Source: Burkholderiaceae bacterium
Lineage (GTDB): Bacteria; Pseudomonadota; Gammaproteobacteria; Burkholderiales; Burkholderiaceae
Reading direction: 5' to 3'
DNA length: 59,891 bases
NCBI GenBank assembly: GCA_947455485.1
Contig: CANGNV010000013.1
Coordinates: forward strand, 1-59,891
The notes under the pieces were generated by a model that worked only from the letters and a program-made list of their open reading frames with translations, had not been told where the DNA came from and did not search any database. The translations under genes and the position numbers were made by a program. Positions 11,818 to 23,346 of this stretch are shown here, in pieces (within the stretch, counting starts at the first letter, position 1; each line of letters starts with the position of its first letter).

Positions 11818-13677
11818 TTATTTCTCCTGTGGACGCCAAACTTGGCCGATAGCGAGTTTCTGAACTTTTTTACCTCTGCCGTACCAGAGGTTAACCAGGC
11901 CACGCGAGAAAAAGACTGCTGAAAACATTGAAGTCAAAATGCCAAGGCAATGCACTACCGCGAAGCCTTTGATTGGGCCGGAGCCAAATGCGAGTAATGC
12001 AAGACCAGCAATTAAGGTGGTGACGTTTGAATCTAAGATGGTTGCCCAAGCTTTATTAAAGCCAACAGCGATCGCCGTTTGTGGGGCGGCGCCATTGCGC
12101 AGCTCCTCACGAATACGTTCATTAATCAAGACGTTGGAGTCAATGGCCATACCTAGTGCCAAGGCCATCGCAGCGATACCTGGCAGGGTTAAGGTGGCCT
12201 GCAACATCGACAATACAGAAATCAAGAGAAGCAAGTTCACAGCCAGAGCTACTACTGAGAAGGTGCCAAACAAGAGGTAGTAGGCAATCATGAAGACGGA
12301 GATGGCTGCAAAACCAATGATGAGGGATTTGAAACCCTTTTCAATATTTTCTGCACCAAGGCTTGGTCCAATTGTGCGCTCTTCAATGATTTCCATTGGA
12401 GCCGCTAATGAGCCTGCGCGTAACAGCAGCGCTAAGTCGTTTGCACTTTCAGTAGTTGGTTGGCCGGTAATCTGAAACTTAGAGCCAAACTCACCTTGAA
12501 TCGTGGCAATCGTGAGAACCTCACCTTTGCCTTTTTCAAACAAGATCATGCCCATCGGTTTGCCGATGTTTTCTCGGGTGACTTCCTGCATCACACGACC
12601 ACCAGCCGCATCTAAAGAAATGTTGACGGCAGGGCGTTGGTTTTGATCAAAGCCAGCGCTCGCATCAGTAATGCGATCACCACTGAAGATGACAGATTTT
12701 TTGAATACACCTTGGCGAGTTTCGCCAAAGCGGAAAACATCCATGCCTGGAGGTGGAGTCTCACCAATAGCAATCGTGGAAACGATTGGGTCAGCTAGTC
12801 TAGATTCAAGAGTTGCAGTACGACCGATGATGTCCTTAGCACGCGCAGTATCTTGCACGCCTGGCAACTGAACAACAATACGTTCTGCACCTTGTTGCTG
12901 AATCACTGGCTCTTTAACAGCCAATTCATTCACGCGCTTATTGAGCGTGACAATATTTTGCTTTACTGCATTGTCTTGAATTTCTTTCAAGGCAGTAGGT
13001 TTAAATTCACCGACCAACTTAGGAGACAAGCCGGTAGGTTTAATTTGCCAAATAAGTTCAGGCTGGCTAGTCATTAAAACAGAGCGTGCCTTTTCTGCAT
13101 CTTCAATGCTGCCGAAAGTCAAAGTGATGGAGTCCGAACCACGCTCAATACCTTGCTGGCGAATCGATTTGTCGCGCAACTGGCTACGAATATCGGTTGC
13201 CAAAGAAGTCACCTTCTTTTGAACTGCACCCTTCATGTCTACTTGTAGCAAGAAGTAAACGCCGCCACGTAAATCAAGACCAAGTGGCATTGGTAATGCA
13301 TTGAGTGCATTTAACCAACTCGGTGTGTTCGAGAGCAGATTTAATGCAACTGTGAAATTAGGTTCGTTTTGATCGATATTCAATTTTTGTTGCAGCAAGT
13401 CGCGTGCACGTAATTGGATATCAGTATTGTTAAATCGAATTTTGATTGAACCTACATTGCCTGCAGATTCAAAGAAGATGCCAGTGTTGCTAATGTTGTC
13501 ATCAGTCAGAATCTTTTCGACTCGAGACTGTGTCGCCAAATCAACCTTGATGGTTGGCTTGGCGGACGAGACTTGAACCGCTGGAGCCTCTCCGTAGAAG
13601 TTAGGCAATGAATATAGTCCTCCGATTAATAAAGCAAATAGGATGACTATGTATTTCCAGAGAGGGTAGCGATTCAT
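11818..13677 (-). CDS. secD: Protein translocase subunit SecD
   Basis: A 619-residue inner-membrane protein that forms SecDF with the next gene product. An N-terminal helix (about 8-26) is followed by a large periplasmic domain with the family motif GLDLRGGVYFLLQVD (near 133-147), and then five C-terminal helices containing the conserved GMAIDSNVLINERIREE. Length matches E. coli SecD (615). It lies 25 bases after yajC and 3 bases before secF. Identity is certain. Confidence 0.97.
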   Translation of the reverse strand: MNRYPLWKYIVILFALLIGGLYSLPNFYGEAPAVQVSSAKPTIKVDLATQSRVEKILTDDNISNTGIFFESAGNVGSIKIRFNNTDIQLRARDLLQQKLNIDQNEPNFTVALNLLSNTPSWLNALNALPMPLGLDLRGGVYFLLQVDMKGAVQKKVTSLATDIRSQLRDKSIRQQGIERGSDSITLTFGSIEDAEKARSVLMTSQPELIWQIKPTGLSPKLVGEFKPTALKEIQDNAVKQNIVTLNKRVNELAVKEPVIQQQGAERIVVQLPGVQDTARAKDIIGRTATLESRLADPIVSTIAIGETPPPGMDVFRFGETRQGVFKKSVIFSGDRITDASAGFDQNQRPAVNISLDAAGGRVMQEVTRENIGKPMGMILFEKGKGEVLTIATIQGEFGSKFQITGQPTTESANDLALLLRAGSLAAPMEIIEERTIGPSLGAENIEKGFKSLIIGFAAISVFMIAYYLLFGTFSVVALAVNLLLLISVLSMLQATLTLPGIAAMALALGMAIDSNVLINERIREELRNGAAPQTAIAVGFNKAWATILDSNVTTLIAGLALLAFGSGPIKGFAVVHCLGILTSMFSAVFFSRGLVNLWYGRGKKVQKLAIGQVWRPQEK

Positions 13678-13702
13678 ATTGAGATACTTTTAAACAAGCG
13701 TA

Positions 13703-14029
13703 TTAAGCGGACTTCAGTGAGCCTTTTGGCAATACTGTTGTGATGGCGCCTTTTTGCATCTGCACTTCGGTGCCAGCAGCAATTTCAACAGTCACTGCTT
13801 GATCTTTCAATGCAGTCACTTTGCCGATGATGCCGCCAACAGTCACTACTTCGTCGCCAACAGATAAAGACTCAAGCATTGCTTTAGTTTCTTTTTGACG
13901 CTTCATTTGTGGGCGAATCATGATGAAGTACAGCACTGCAAACATCAAAACAAGGGGAAGGAAGCTCATCAAGCCACCGGAATCTGCGCCCGCGGCTGGA
14001 GCCTGGGCAAAAGCGTTACTAATCCACAT
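13703..14029 (-). CDS. yajC: Sec translocon accessory protein YajC
   Basis: A 108-residue single-pass inner-membrane protein. One hydrophobic helix (about 22-41, LMSFLPLVLMFAVLYFIMI) is followed by RPQMKRQKE and a small cytosolic domain with GDEVVTVGGIIGKV, both hallmarks of the family. YajC binds SecDF and the YidC-SecYEG holotranslocon. It lies 122 bases after tgt and 25 before secD on the minus strand; that gap could hold a promoter for yajC-secDF separate from queA-tgt. Confidence 0.95.
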   Translation of the reverse strand: MWISNAFAQAPAAGADSGGLMSFLPLVLMFAVLYFIMIRPQMKRQKETKAMLESLSVGDEVVTVGGIIGKVTALKDQAVTVEIAAGTEVQMQKGAITTVLPKGSLKSA

Positions 14030-14151
14030 ACAAAACCTCCATTAATTACCAATTGGAAACTGCTTCAGTTTTAGGCTTTTAAAGCTAAGCCGTAAACCCG
14101 CAATTCTAAACTGTATGGGGCTTTGAGGGCTTATTTACTGCCCTAGGGGTA

Positions 14152-16342
<2,191 letters not shown>

Positions 16343-16372
16343 AGCATTACCATCAGGTATTGGATTTTAACG

Positions 16373-18442
16373 ATGACGACTAAGCGACCGCCAACTGCAC
16401 TCGAAAAGATGGGTTTAAACAGCCCTATGGCACTTGCTTTGCACCTGCCTGCCCGATACGAGGATGAAACTGAGCTCTTCACTATCGAGGAAGCTTTGGC
16501 GCTTGGGAGATTTCATTCTATTCAGACCCAAGGCATCGTGATTCGCAATCAGGTCACATTTCGGCCTAGAAGGCAGCTCTTAGTCACGATTGAGGATGAC
16601 ACTGCTTCGCTGCAGCTAAGATTCCTTAATTTCTACCCTAGTCAGCAAAAGCAAATGGCCGTGGGCGCTCATGTGCGGGTGCGAGGAGAGGTCCGGGACG
16701 GCTATCAAGGTGCTGAGATGGTGCATCCTACCGTCCGCGCTGTTGTGCCAGAGGCACCCTTGTCGGCTAGCTTAACGCCGGTGTATCCAGCCAGCGCTGG
16801 TCTCTCACAAACCATTATTCGTAAGGCAGTGTTAAAGGCTCTGCAGGACGCTAGTCTCAAAGAAAGCTTGGCAGAATTTTTGCCGACCAAACTCATGGCG
16901 GAAATTTTGCCATCTAATGATTGGCCACCGCTGCAAGATGCAATCACCTATTTGCACCAGCCACCTGCTGATGCCAATACCCAGTCATTGCTTGAGCGCA
17001 CTCATCCTGCATGGCGTCGCGTGCAGTTTGAAGAATTGCTCGCACAGCAGATTTCTTTAAAGCGGGCCCATGCCATTCGAAGGGAAAGACGTGCTCCTGG
17101 TTTTGTGAAGACAAAGCAAAAGGCCGCAAGCATTGAGGAGGGTTTGCTCAAAGTACTGCCGTTCGAGCTAACTAGCGCTCAAGCTCGTGTTTGGTCTGAA
17201 ATTGGCCTCGATTTATCTAACACCTTCCCGATGAATCGCTTATTGCAAGGTGATGTGGGTAGCGGAAAAACAGTGATTGCGGCATTGGCTGCTGCGCGTG
17301 CAATGGATCATGGCTATCAGGCTGCCATCATGGCGCCAACGGAAATTCTGGCGGAGCAGCACTATCTCAAAATGCAGGAGTGGTTTGGGCCTTTGGGGGT
17401 GCAGATTGCGTGGCTCTCTGGCAGTTTGAAAGCCAAGGAAAAAAGACTTGCACAAGAAATCATTGAGAGCGGTGAAGCTCAACTCATTATTGGTACTCAT
17501 GCCCTTATTCAGGATAAGGTGAGTTTTGCTAAGTTGGGTTTAGCGGTAATTGATGAGCAACATCGTTTTGGAGTCAGACAACGTTTAGAAATTCAACAAC
17601 GCGTAGGCTCAGAATTGTTTTATTGCCACCAATTAATGATGTCGGCCACCCCAATTCCGCGGACCTTGGCGATGACCTACTACGCTGACCTAGATGTCTC
17701 TGTCATTGATGAATTACCTCCGGGGCGTAAACCTATTGCCACTAAGGTGGTGAAGGCTGCACGAAGGGATGAGGTAATTAGTGGCCTTCATGACTGGCTT
17801 GCCAAGGGATTGCAAGCCTATTGGGTTTGTCCTTTAATTGAAGAGTCTGAAGTGCTGCAATTACAAACAGCCGTTGAAAGTTTTGAGCAGCTCACGCAAG
17901 CATTGCCTAATTTCAAAGTGGGTTTAGTGCATGGCCGCTTAAAGAGCGAAGAGAAGGCCGCGGTGATGGCAGCTTTCAAAGCCAATGAAATCCAACTATT
18001 AGTTGCAACAACGGTAATTGAGGTTGGGGTTGATGTGCCCAATGCAGCATTGATGGTGATCGAGCATGCGGAACGTTTTGGTTATGCGCAGATTCATCAG
18101 TTGCGGGGACGCGTAGGGCGCGGTTCAGCAGATTCAGTCTGCATCTTGATGTATGCAGAGCCCTTATCTTTGGCAGCTAAAGAGCGCTTACAAACTTTAC
18201 GAGAAACTTCAGATGGCTTTGTGATTGCTGAGCGCGACTTATCCTTAAGAGGGCCCGGTGAGCTATTGGGAGCCAAGCAATCAGGCGACGCGATGTTGCG
18301 ATTTGTAGATCTTCAGCGCGATGCCTGGTTGATTGAGTTAGCGCAAACTGCGGCAGAGCGTTTGCTGGATGAACATGGTGATTTAGTGGAAAGACATCTT
18401 GAGCGTTGGCTTGGATCTCGCACAGAATTTTTAAAGGCTTGA
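16373..18442 (+). CDS. recG: ATP-dependent DNA helicase RecG
   Basis: A 689-residue branched-DNA helicase that remodels stalled replication forks and Holliday junctions. It has an N-terminal wedge/OB domain, then superfamily 2 helicase motifs: Walker A GDVGSGKT (about 293-300), MAPTEILAEQHY (Ia), DEQHRFGVRQR (motif II, about 394-404), MSATPIPRTLAMT (III), ATTVIEVGVDVPNA (V) and QLRGRVGRG (VI). The open frame reaches back to 16337, but the family start fits the ATG at 16373 (MTTKRPPTALEKMG); this avoids overlapping queA. Length matches E. coli RecG (693). Confidence 0.96.
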   Translation: MTTKRPPTALEKMGLNSPMALALHLPARYEDETELFTIEEALALGRFHSIQTQGIVIRNQVTFRPRRQLLVTIEDDTASLQLRFLNFYPSQQKQMAVGAHVRVRGEVRDGYQGAEMVHPTVRAVVPEAPLSASLTPVYPASAGLSQTIIRKAVLKALQDASLKESLAEFLPTKLMAEILPSNDWPPLQDAITYLHQPPADANTQSLLERTHPAWRRVQFEELLAQQISLKRAHAIRRERRAPGFVKTKQKAASIEEGLLKVLPFELTSAQARVWSEIGLDLSNTFPMNRLLQGDVGSGKTVIAALAAARAMDHGYQAAIMAPTEILAEQHYLKMQEWFGPLGVQIAWLSGSLKAKEKRLAQEIIESGEAQLIIGTHALIQDKVSFAKLGLAVIDEQHRFGVRQRLEIQQRVGSELFYCHQLMMSATPIPRTLAMTYYADLDVSVIDELPPGRKPIATKVVKAARRDEVISGLHDWLAKGLQAYWVCPLIEESEVLQLQTAVESFEQLTQALPNFKVGLVHGRLKSEEKAAVMAAFKANEIQLLVATTVIEVGVDVPNAALMVIEHAERFGYAQIHQLRGRVGRGSADSVCILMYAEPLSLAAKERLQTLRETSDGFVIAERDLSLRGPGELLGAKQSGDAMLRFVDLQRDAWLIELAQTAAERLLDEHGDLVERHLERWLGSRTEFLKA

Positions 18443-18452
18443 TAATTTATCC

Positions 18453-18479
18453 ATGAATATAGAAAGATCTTTTCTCTGA
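18453..18479 (+). other. Eight-codon upstream ORF whose stop overlaps the ubiA start
   Basis: An ATG at 18453 opens eight codons (MNIERSFL) and stops with a TGA that overlaps the ubiA start (TGATG). It could couple ubiA translation to ribosomes leaving recG, since no strong ribosome site precedes ubiA. The same bases contain a near-palindrome, AGAAAGATCTTTTCT. This may be chance. Confidence 0.25.
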
Positions 18480-19336
18480 TGCGTGATCGTATTGTTGCTT
18501 ACGCCCACTTGATCCGTTTGGATAAGCCAATTGGAACGCTATTGTTATTGTGGCCAACGTTGTGGGCGCTTTGGCTAGCGAGCGGTGGCTTTCCTGAATG
18601 GCATCTCCTGATTATTTTTACCTTGGGAACATTTCTAATGCGTAGCGCGGGCTGCGCCATCAATGACTACGCGGATCAAGATTTTGATCGCCATGTCTTG
18701 AGAACTAAAGATCGCCCCATTACCAGTGGCAAGATTTCTGGAAAAGAGGCCTTGCTGGTGGCTGGCACTCTTGCTCTGATGGCCTTCATATTGATTCAGC
18801 CTCTCAATGAACTCAGCAAAGAGCTTTCTTTCTTTGCTTTGGCAGTTGCGATTCTCTATCCCTTTACCAAGCGCTTTTTTGCTATTCCGCAGGCAGTTCT
18901 TGGCATTGCCTTTGGCTTTGGGATTCCGATGGCTTATGCCGCAGTGTTGGATTTCATACCGGCAGAAGCTTGGATTTTATTTATTGGCAATATCTTCTGG
19001 GCTATCGCCTATGACACCGCTTATGCCATGGTTGATCGTGATGATGATTTACGTTTAGGCTTGAGAACCTCTGCGATTACCTTTGGCCGTTTTGACGTGA
19101 TCGCAATTGCCTTGAGTTACAGCGTGCTATTTCTGAGTCAGGTTTGGGTTGCGCAGTTGGCAAACCTCAATAATTACTTTTGGCTGGGTTGGTGCTTGGC
19201 TCTAGCTTGCGCCGTATATCACCTCAAATTGGTTTCTACTCGCAAGCGCGAAGAATGCTTTAAAGCATTTCGTCACAACAACTGGTTGGGTGGATTCCTA
19301 TTTCTAGGAATCCTATTGGGCCTGGCTCGCTTTTAG
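18479..19336 (+). CDS. ubiA: 4-hydroxybenzoate octaprenyltransferase
   Basis: A 285-residue polytopic inner-membrane prenyltransferase that attaches the polyprenyl chain to 4-hydroxybenzoate in ubiquinone synthesis. Eight to nine hydrophobic helices are visible. The first Asp-rich motif is [19 protein letters not shown] (62-80) and the second is [11 protein letters not shown] (near 184), both needed to bind Mg-prenyl diphosphate. The N terminus [20 protein letters not shown] is characteristic of UbiA. It follows recG by 36 bases. Its TAG stop overlaps the stop of the convergent proC. Identity is certain; the prenyl length used in this organism is not shown by the sequence. Confidence 0.96.
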   Translation: MRDRIVAYAHLIRLDKPIGTLLLLWPTLWALWLASGGFPEWHLLIIFTLGTFLMRSAGCAINDYADQDFDRHVLRTKDRPITSGKISGKEALLVAGTLALMAFILIQPLNELSKELSFFALAVAILYPFTKRFFAIPQAVLGIAFGFGIPMAYAAVLDFIPAEAWILFIGNIFWAIAYDTAYAMVDRDDDLRLGLRTSAITFGRFDVIAIALSYSVLFLSQVWVAQLANLNNYFWLGWCLALACAVYHLKLVSTRKREECFKAFRHNNWLGGFLFLGILLGLARF

Positions 19337-20193
19337 CTCTTGCCTAGTTCATCACCCATGGCTTTGCCACGTTGACTTGCAGCATCAATCGCTTTTTCTA
19401 GTGCGCCATGCCAATCGAGTTGCTTAAGCATATCTAGCGCAGCAGCGGTTGTACCGCCCTTTGAGGTAACTCGCTCGCGCAATACGCCCGCATGCTCGTC
19501 GGAGTTATGAGCAAGCTGTGTGGCACCTTCCAAAGTGGCGTAGGCTAGTTTGCGAGCAGTAGTCGCATCAAGCCCAAGCTTCTCGCCGCTAGATTGCATA
19601 GCCTCTAAGAAAGCAAAAACATAGGCGGGGCCACTTCCAGAAACCGCGGTAACGGCATCCATCAACTTTTCTTCATTAACCCAGACCGCCTGCCCAACTG
19701 CATTGCAAATAGTTTCGGCTAGGGCGCGATCGGATGCGTTGACTGCAGCATCTGCAAATAAACCGGTAATGCCTTTACCAATGAGGGCTGGGGTATTTGG
19801 CATGGCGCGAACGCATCGCTCGTGGTCAAGCCAGCGACTCATGTCTTTGAGGCGAATTCCAGCTGCAATACTGAGAATCAATGGACCGGGTGCTGTTGCA
19901 TGCTTGAGCTTGGCACTCAAGGATTTTGCAACTACATTGAAATCCTGAGGCTTGATGGCCATCACTACGACATTGTTCTTAGAAAAATCAAAGGCGATTT
20001 GGTCTAAGGCGCCAATGATTTGCACGCCAAAATCTTGATGTAATTGCAGGCCAGTGCTGGCGTTAGCCTCGACTACAGAGAGTTGATTAGCTTCAAAACC
20101 GTTGGCAAGTAATCCACTAATTAATGCGCGACCCATATTGCCACCACCAATAAAGGTGATGTGGGCATTTTGGTTTGTTTGTTGTGTGCTCAT
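19333..20193 (-). CDS. proC: Pyrroline-5-carboxylate reductase
   Basis: A 286-residue NADPH-dependent enzyme making proline from pyrroline-5-carboxylate. It has the dinucleotide motif [15 protein letters not shown] (about 14-28), [22 protein letters not shown] and the C-terminal signature [15 protein letters not shown] with [15 protein letters not shown]. Its start overlaps the yggS stop (ATGA), a pairing common across bacteria. It is the last gene of the glcDEF-yggS-proC run and converges with ubiA, overlapping its stop. Identity is certain. Confidence 0.96.
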   Translation of the reverse strand: MSTQQTNQNAHITFIGGGNMGRALISGLLANGFEANQLSVVEANASTGLQLHQDFGVQIIGALDQIAFDFSKNNVVVMAIKPQDFNVVAKSLSAKLKHATAPGPLILSIAAGIRLKDMSRWLDHERCVRAMPNTPALIGKGITGLFADAAVNASDRALAETICNAVGQAVWVNEEKLMDAVTAVSGSGPAYVFAFLEAMQSSGEKLGLDATTARKLAYATLEGATQLAHNSDEHAGVLRERVTSKGGTTAAALDMLKQLDWHGALEKAIDAASQRGKAMGDELGKS

Positions 20194-20915
20194 GCTTTTA
20201 TCTTATCGCGCTTCCCAAAAATGGCGCTTCCTATACGTACCATGGTGCTACCTTCAGCAATGGCAGCCTCCATATCATCCGACATTCCCATGGAGAGGGT
20301 GTCAAAGAAATCATACCCAAGATCATGGCTATGCTTTACTTTAATCCCAGCAAAACACTCCCTGACTGCTGCAAAGGCTTGGCGTTGTTGCCCCACATCT
20401 TCGCTGGGCGCAGGGATCGCCATGAGTCCGCGAAGAACAAGATTGGGCAATTTGGCGACTGCATCGCAAAGTGCCTCTACTTCATCAAGAGCGATACCAC
20501 TTTTGGAATCTTCTGCACTTACGTTAATTTGAACGCACACTTGCAAGTCGCCCAAGTCTGGAAACTCTCCGCGCTGGCTAGATAGACGTTCAGCAATTTT
20601 GAGTCTATCGATACTGTGAACCCAATCAAAGTGTTCCGCGACATCACGTGTTTTATTGCTTTGTAGTGGGCCAATGAAGTGCCACTCTAGCCAAGGACGC
20701 AATTTGGCCAGCCGCTGAATTTTCTCAACACCTTCCTGTACGTAGTTCTCGCCAAAAGCGGTTTGCCCGGCATGCATCGCCTCCTCGACTGCCGTAGGAG
20801 GAAAGGTTTTGCTTACCGCAAGTAGTTGAATATCTTCAGGCTCACGTTTGGCTGCCAACGCTGCCAACTCAAGTCTTTGCTTTACCAACATCAGGTTGGC
20901 AGTAACTTGACTCAT
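20190..20915 (-). CDS. yggS: YggS family pyridoxal phosphate homeostasis protein
   Basis: A 241-residue PLP-binding protein with the fold of the alanine racemase N-terminal barrel but no racemase C-terminal domain. The PLP lysine is in LLAVSKTFPP (Lys36). FGENYVQEG and WHFIGPLQSNKTRDV are family signatures, as is the C-terminal LSMGMSDDMEAAIAEGSTMVRIG. The family (YggS/PROSC/PLPHP) maintains PLP pools and amino-acid balance; no catalytic reaction is established. It shares one base with the glcF stop and overlaps proC by four bases. Confidence 0.95.
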   Translation of the reverse strand: MSQVTANLMLVKQRLELAALAAKREPEDIQLLAVSKTFPPTAVEEAMHAGQTAFGENYVQEGVEKIQRLAKLRPWLEWHFIGPLQSNKTRDVAEHFDWVHSIDRLKIAERLSSQRGEFPDLGDLQVCVQINVSAEDSKSGIALDEVEALCDAVAKLPNLVLRGLMAIPAPSEDVGQQRQAFAAVRECFAGIKVKHSHDLGYDFFDTLSMGMSDDMEAAIAEGSTMVRIGSAIFGKRDKIKA

Positions 20916-22192
20916 TATTTAGTTCGGCCTGGCTGACTAATGAGCTGATCAACAATCTCGATCCAATGCAGCACTGGAGTGTCATCTTGCTGAAGATGTG
21001 TGATGCAGCCAATATTTCCAGAAACAATCACCTCTGCACCCGATTCTTCGCAAGCGGCGTTTAGGTGTGTAAGTTTGTTCTTGCGTAATTGCTCTGATAG
21101 CTCTGGTTGGGTAACTGAATAGGTGCCCGCTGAGCCGCAGCACAGATGGCTATCAGCACAGAGGCGAACGCCAATACCAATGCTGGATAAAAGACCTTCA
21201 ACCTTACCTCGAATTTGTTGACCATGCTGCAGTGTGCAGGGCGGGTGGTAGACCACGCCCGGTTTTGGGTCGGCGCCTACTAGGGTAATAAGCTCCTCTT
21301 GAAGCAGTGGCAAGATTTCAGAAATATCTTTGGTGAGATCGGAGATCTTTTTTGCTTTAGCAGCATATTGCGGATCATTTGCAAATAAGTGCCCATAGTC
21401 TTTGACCATGACACCACAACCAGAGGCGGTCATCACAATGGCTTCTACACCTTGCTCAACTTGAGGCCACCAGGCATCGATATTCTGTTTGGCATTATCT
21501 AGGCCGCCAGCTTGATCATTTAAGTGGTAACGCAATGCGCCACAGCAAGTGGCATTGGGTGCGCTGATCAATTCAATCTTGAGTGCATCTAAGACACGCG
21601 CTGTCGCAGAGTTGATATTTGGCAGCATGCCAGGTTGGACGCATCCCTCAAGCAATAGCATTTTGCGTGAGTGACTTACTTGTGGCCTAGCGTAAGGATC
21701 GGTATTGCTTGATAGAGCTTTATTTTTTGCTTCCGGAATCTTGCGTTGGATACCAGCGGGCATAAGTGGGCGAACCAAGCGACCAATGGCCATTGCAGAA
21801 TTAAATAACTTGGGACTGGTTAAACCTTCCTTAAGTGCCCAGCGTGTAAGTCGCTGACCAATGGGGCGCTCAGGAGTATTTTCTTCTGCCCACTTGCGAC
21901 CAATATCAACTAAGTTGCCATATTGCACGCCGCTTGGGCAAGTGCTTTCACAATTGCGGCAAGTCAGACAGCGATCTAAGTGCATGCGTGTTTTTTCAGT
22001 CGGAGCTTGGCCTTCTGCAATCTGTTTAATTAAGTAGATGCGACCACGTGGCCCATCGAGTTCATCACCCAGAATTTGATAAGTAGGGCAAGTAGCAGTA
22101 CAGAAGCCACAGTGCACGCATTTTCCAAGAATTCTGGCGGCCTCTATACCTTCAGGAGTATTGGCGAATTGGGGGGCGAGTTGAGTTTGCAT
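20915..22192 (-). CDS. glcF: Glycolate oxidase iron-sulfur subunit GlcF
   Basis: A 425-residue subunit of the membrane-associated glycolate oxidase (glycolate dehydrogenase). Two 4Fe-4S motifs lie at the N terminus, Cys25-x2-Cys28-x2-Cys31-x3-Cys35-Pro and Cys75-x2-Cys78-x2-Cys81-x3-Cys85-Pro. Two CCG domains follow, seen in NATCCGALRYH and DSHLCCGSAG. It passes electrons from the flavin subunits to the respiratory chain. It starts 8 bases after glcE and ends at the yggS start. Length is close to that of E. coli GlcF (407). Confidence 0.95.
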   Translation of the reverse strand: MQTQLAPQFANTPEGIEAARILGKCVHCGFCTATCPTYQILGDELDGPRGRIYLIKQIAEGQAPTEKTRMHLDRCLTCRNCESTCPSGVQYGNLVDIGRKWAEENTPERPIGQRLTRWALKEGLTSPKLFNSAMAIGRLVRPLMPAGIQRKIPEAKNKALSSNTDPYARPQVSHSRKMLLLEGCVQPGMLPNINSATARVLDALKIELISAPNATCCGALRYHLNDQAGGLDNAKQNIDAWWPQVEQGVEAIVMTASGCGVMVKDYGHLFANDPQYAAKAKKISDLTKDISEILPLLQEELITLVGADPKPGVVYHPPCTLQHGQQIRGKVEGLLSSIGIGVRLCADSHLCCGSAGTYSVTQPELSEQLRKNKLTHLNAACEESGAEVIVSGNIGCITHLQQDDTPVLHWIEIVDQLISQPGRTK

Positions 22193-22200
22193 ATAAAGAA

Positions 22201-23346
22201 TTAAGGGAGGCGTGAAGTAGCAAATACGCCTGCTGGATCAAAGGCGGCTCTTAGGCGTGCTTGTACTGCCTCTAAAGCAGTTGAGTGCGCTTGCTCACTC
22301 AGGAGGGTAAAGCGTTGCTTGCTTGGGTCGACACTACTTCCTTGCTTAAAGCGTGTGGCATGTCCACCATTAGCATTGGCTAGAGCTTTTATGGATGCAA
22401 AAGTAGCATCATCACCAGGCGCTGTTAACCAACGCTGCTGTCCGTGCCATTCCAAGGCGATGTCACCACTCGTATTTTCAAGAGTCAGTGGTCCGCAGGC
22501 AGCGGGAAGTGCCAAGCGATACAAAGTCTCATCACTACTGAGTTTTGAGAAAACAGCTAGCCTCTGTTCTCGCAAAGCAGCCCAAAATTCTGTAGCAACT
22601 TTAGGATCTAATTCTGTTGCATTGACTGTTGCGCCCATCAAAGGCATCGCTGCTTTGACTGCGGCGGCTGCACCAGCCAAACGAATGGTGAGCTCACCAT
22701 CACCACCTTTTGAGCTCCCTATCCAGCAGCTAGCTGACAGCGGCAGTGGTTGTCCTGCCCATTCATTTAAGAGTTGCAGTGCGCGTGCTTGAGTAATATT
22801 GCAGCGAAGAGATGTTGTGGCGGCTGGTCGTGGCAGTACCTTTACGGAGGCCTCGAGCAACAGCGACAAAGTTCCCATGGATCCAGGTAGCAAACGTGAA
22901 ACGTCGTATCCAGCTACGTTCTTCATAACCTTGCCGCCAAAAGATAAATCTTGGCCTTTGCCATCTAGAATGCGTGCACCAAGAACAAAGTCACGTAAGT
23001 TGCCAACGCTAATTCGGCCGGGCCCAGCTAAGCCAGCAGTAATCGCTCCGCCAAAAGTTGCAGTTTCACCAAAGTGAGGCGGCTCAAAAGCCAGCACTTG
23101 ATTCTTCTCAGCTAGAGCTGCTTCAATTTCCTTTAATGGAGTCCCGGCACAAGCCGTAATTACCAACTCCTCAGGCTGGTACTCCAAGATGCCAGAGTAA
23201 GGGCGGGTATCTAACTTGGCATGGGAGTTAGCATTGCCATACCAAGACTTCGTGCCGCCACCTTCAATCGATAGAGGGGTATTGTTTTTAGCTGCCGCCA
23301 GAATTTGCTCGCGGAATAAATTGATATTCATATTGGTTGTAGACAT
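22201..23346 (-). CDS. glcE: Glycolate oxidase FAD-binding subunit GlcE
   Basis: A 381-residue protein with a PCMH-type FAD-binding domain, seen in LSIEGGGTKSWYGN near the N terminus and in ATFGGAITAGLAGPGRISVGNLRDFVLG. It is the smaller flavin subunit of GlcDEF. Its ATG shares a base with the glcD stop (TAATG), so the two are coupled. It ends 8 bases before glcF. The Ala-rich middle is less conserved, as in other GlcE proteins. Confidence 0.95.
   Translation of the reverse strand: MSTTNMNINLFREQILAAAKNNTPLSIEGGGTKSWYGNANSHAKLDTRPYSGILEYQPEELVITACAGTPLKEIEAALAEKNQVLAFEPPHFGETATFGGAITAGLAGPGRISVGNLRDFVLGARILDGKGQDLSFGGKVMKNVAGYDVSRLLPGSMGTLSLLLEASVKVLPRPAATTSLRCNITQARALQLLNEWAGQPLPLSASCWIGSSKGGDGELTIRLAGAAAAVKAAMPLMGATVNATELDPKVATEFWAALREQRLAVFSKLSSDETLYRLALPAACGPLTLENTSGDIALEWHGQQRWLTAPGDDATFASIKALANANGGHATRFKQGSSVDPSKQRFTLLSEQAHSTALEAVQARLRAAFDPAGVFATSRLP

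Noticed and set aside
14126..14144. AGGGC / GCCCT hairpin between tgt and yajC as a terminator
   Set aside because: Only 5 bp, a 9-base loop and no T-run; not enough to call, and it may simply be part of the yajC promoter region.
22319..23077. Long plus-strand open frames opposite glcE
   Set aside because: Ala/Ser/Pro-rich with no domain signature; they mirror the glcE codons.
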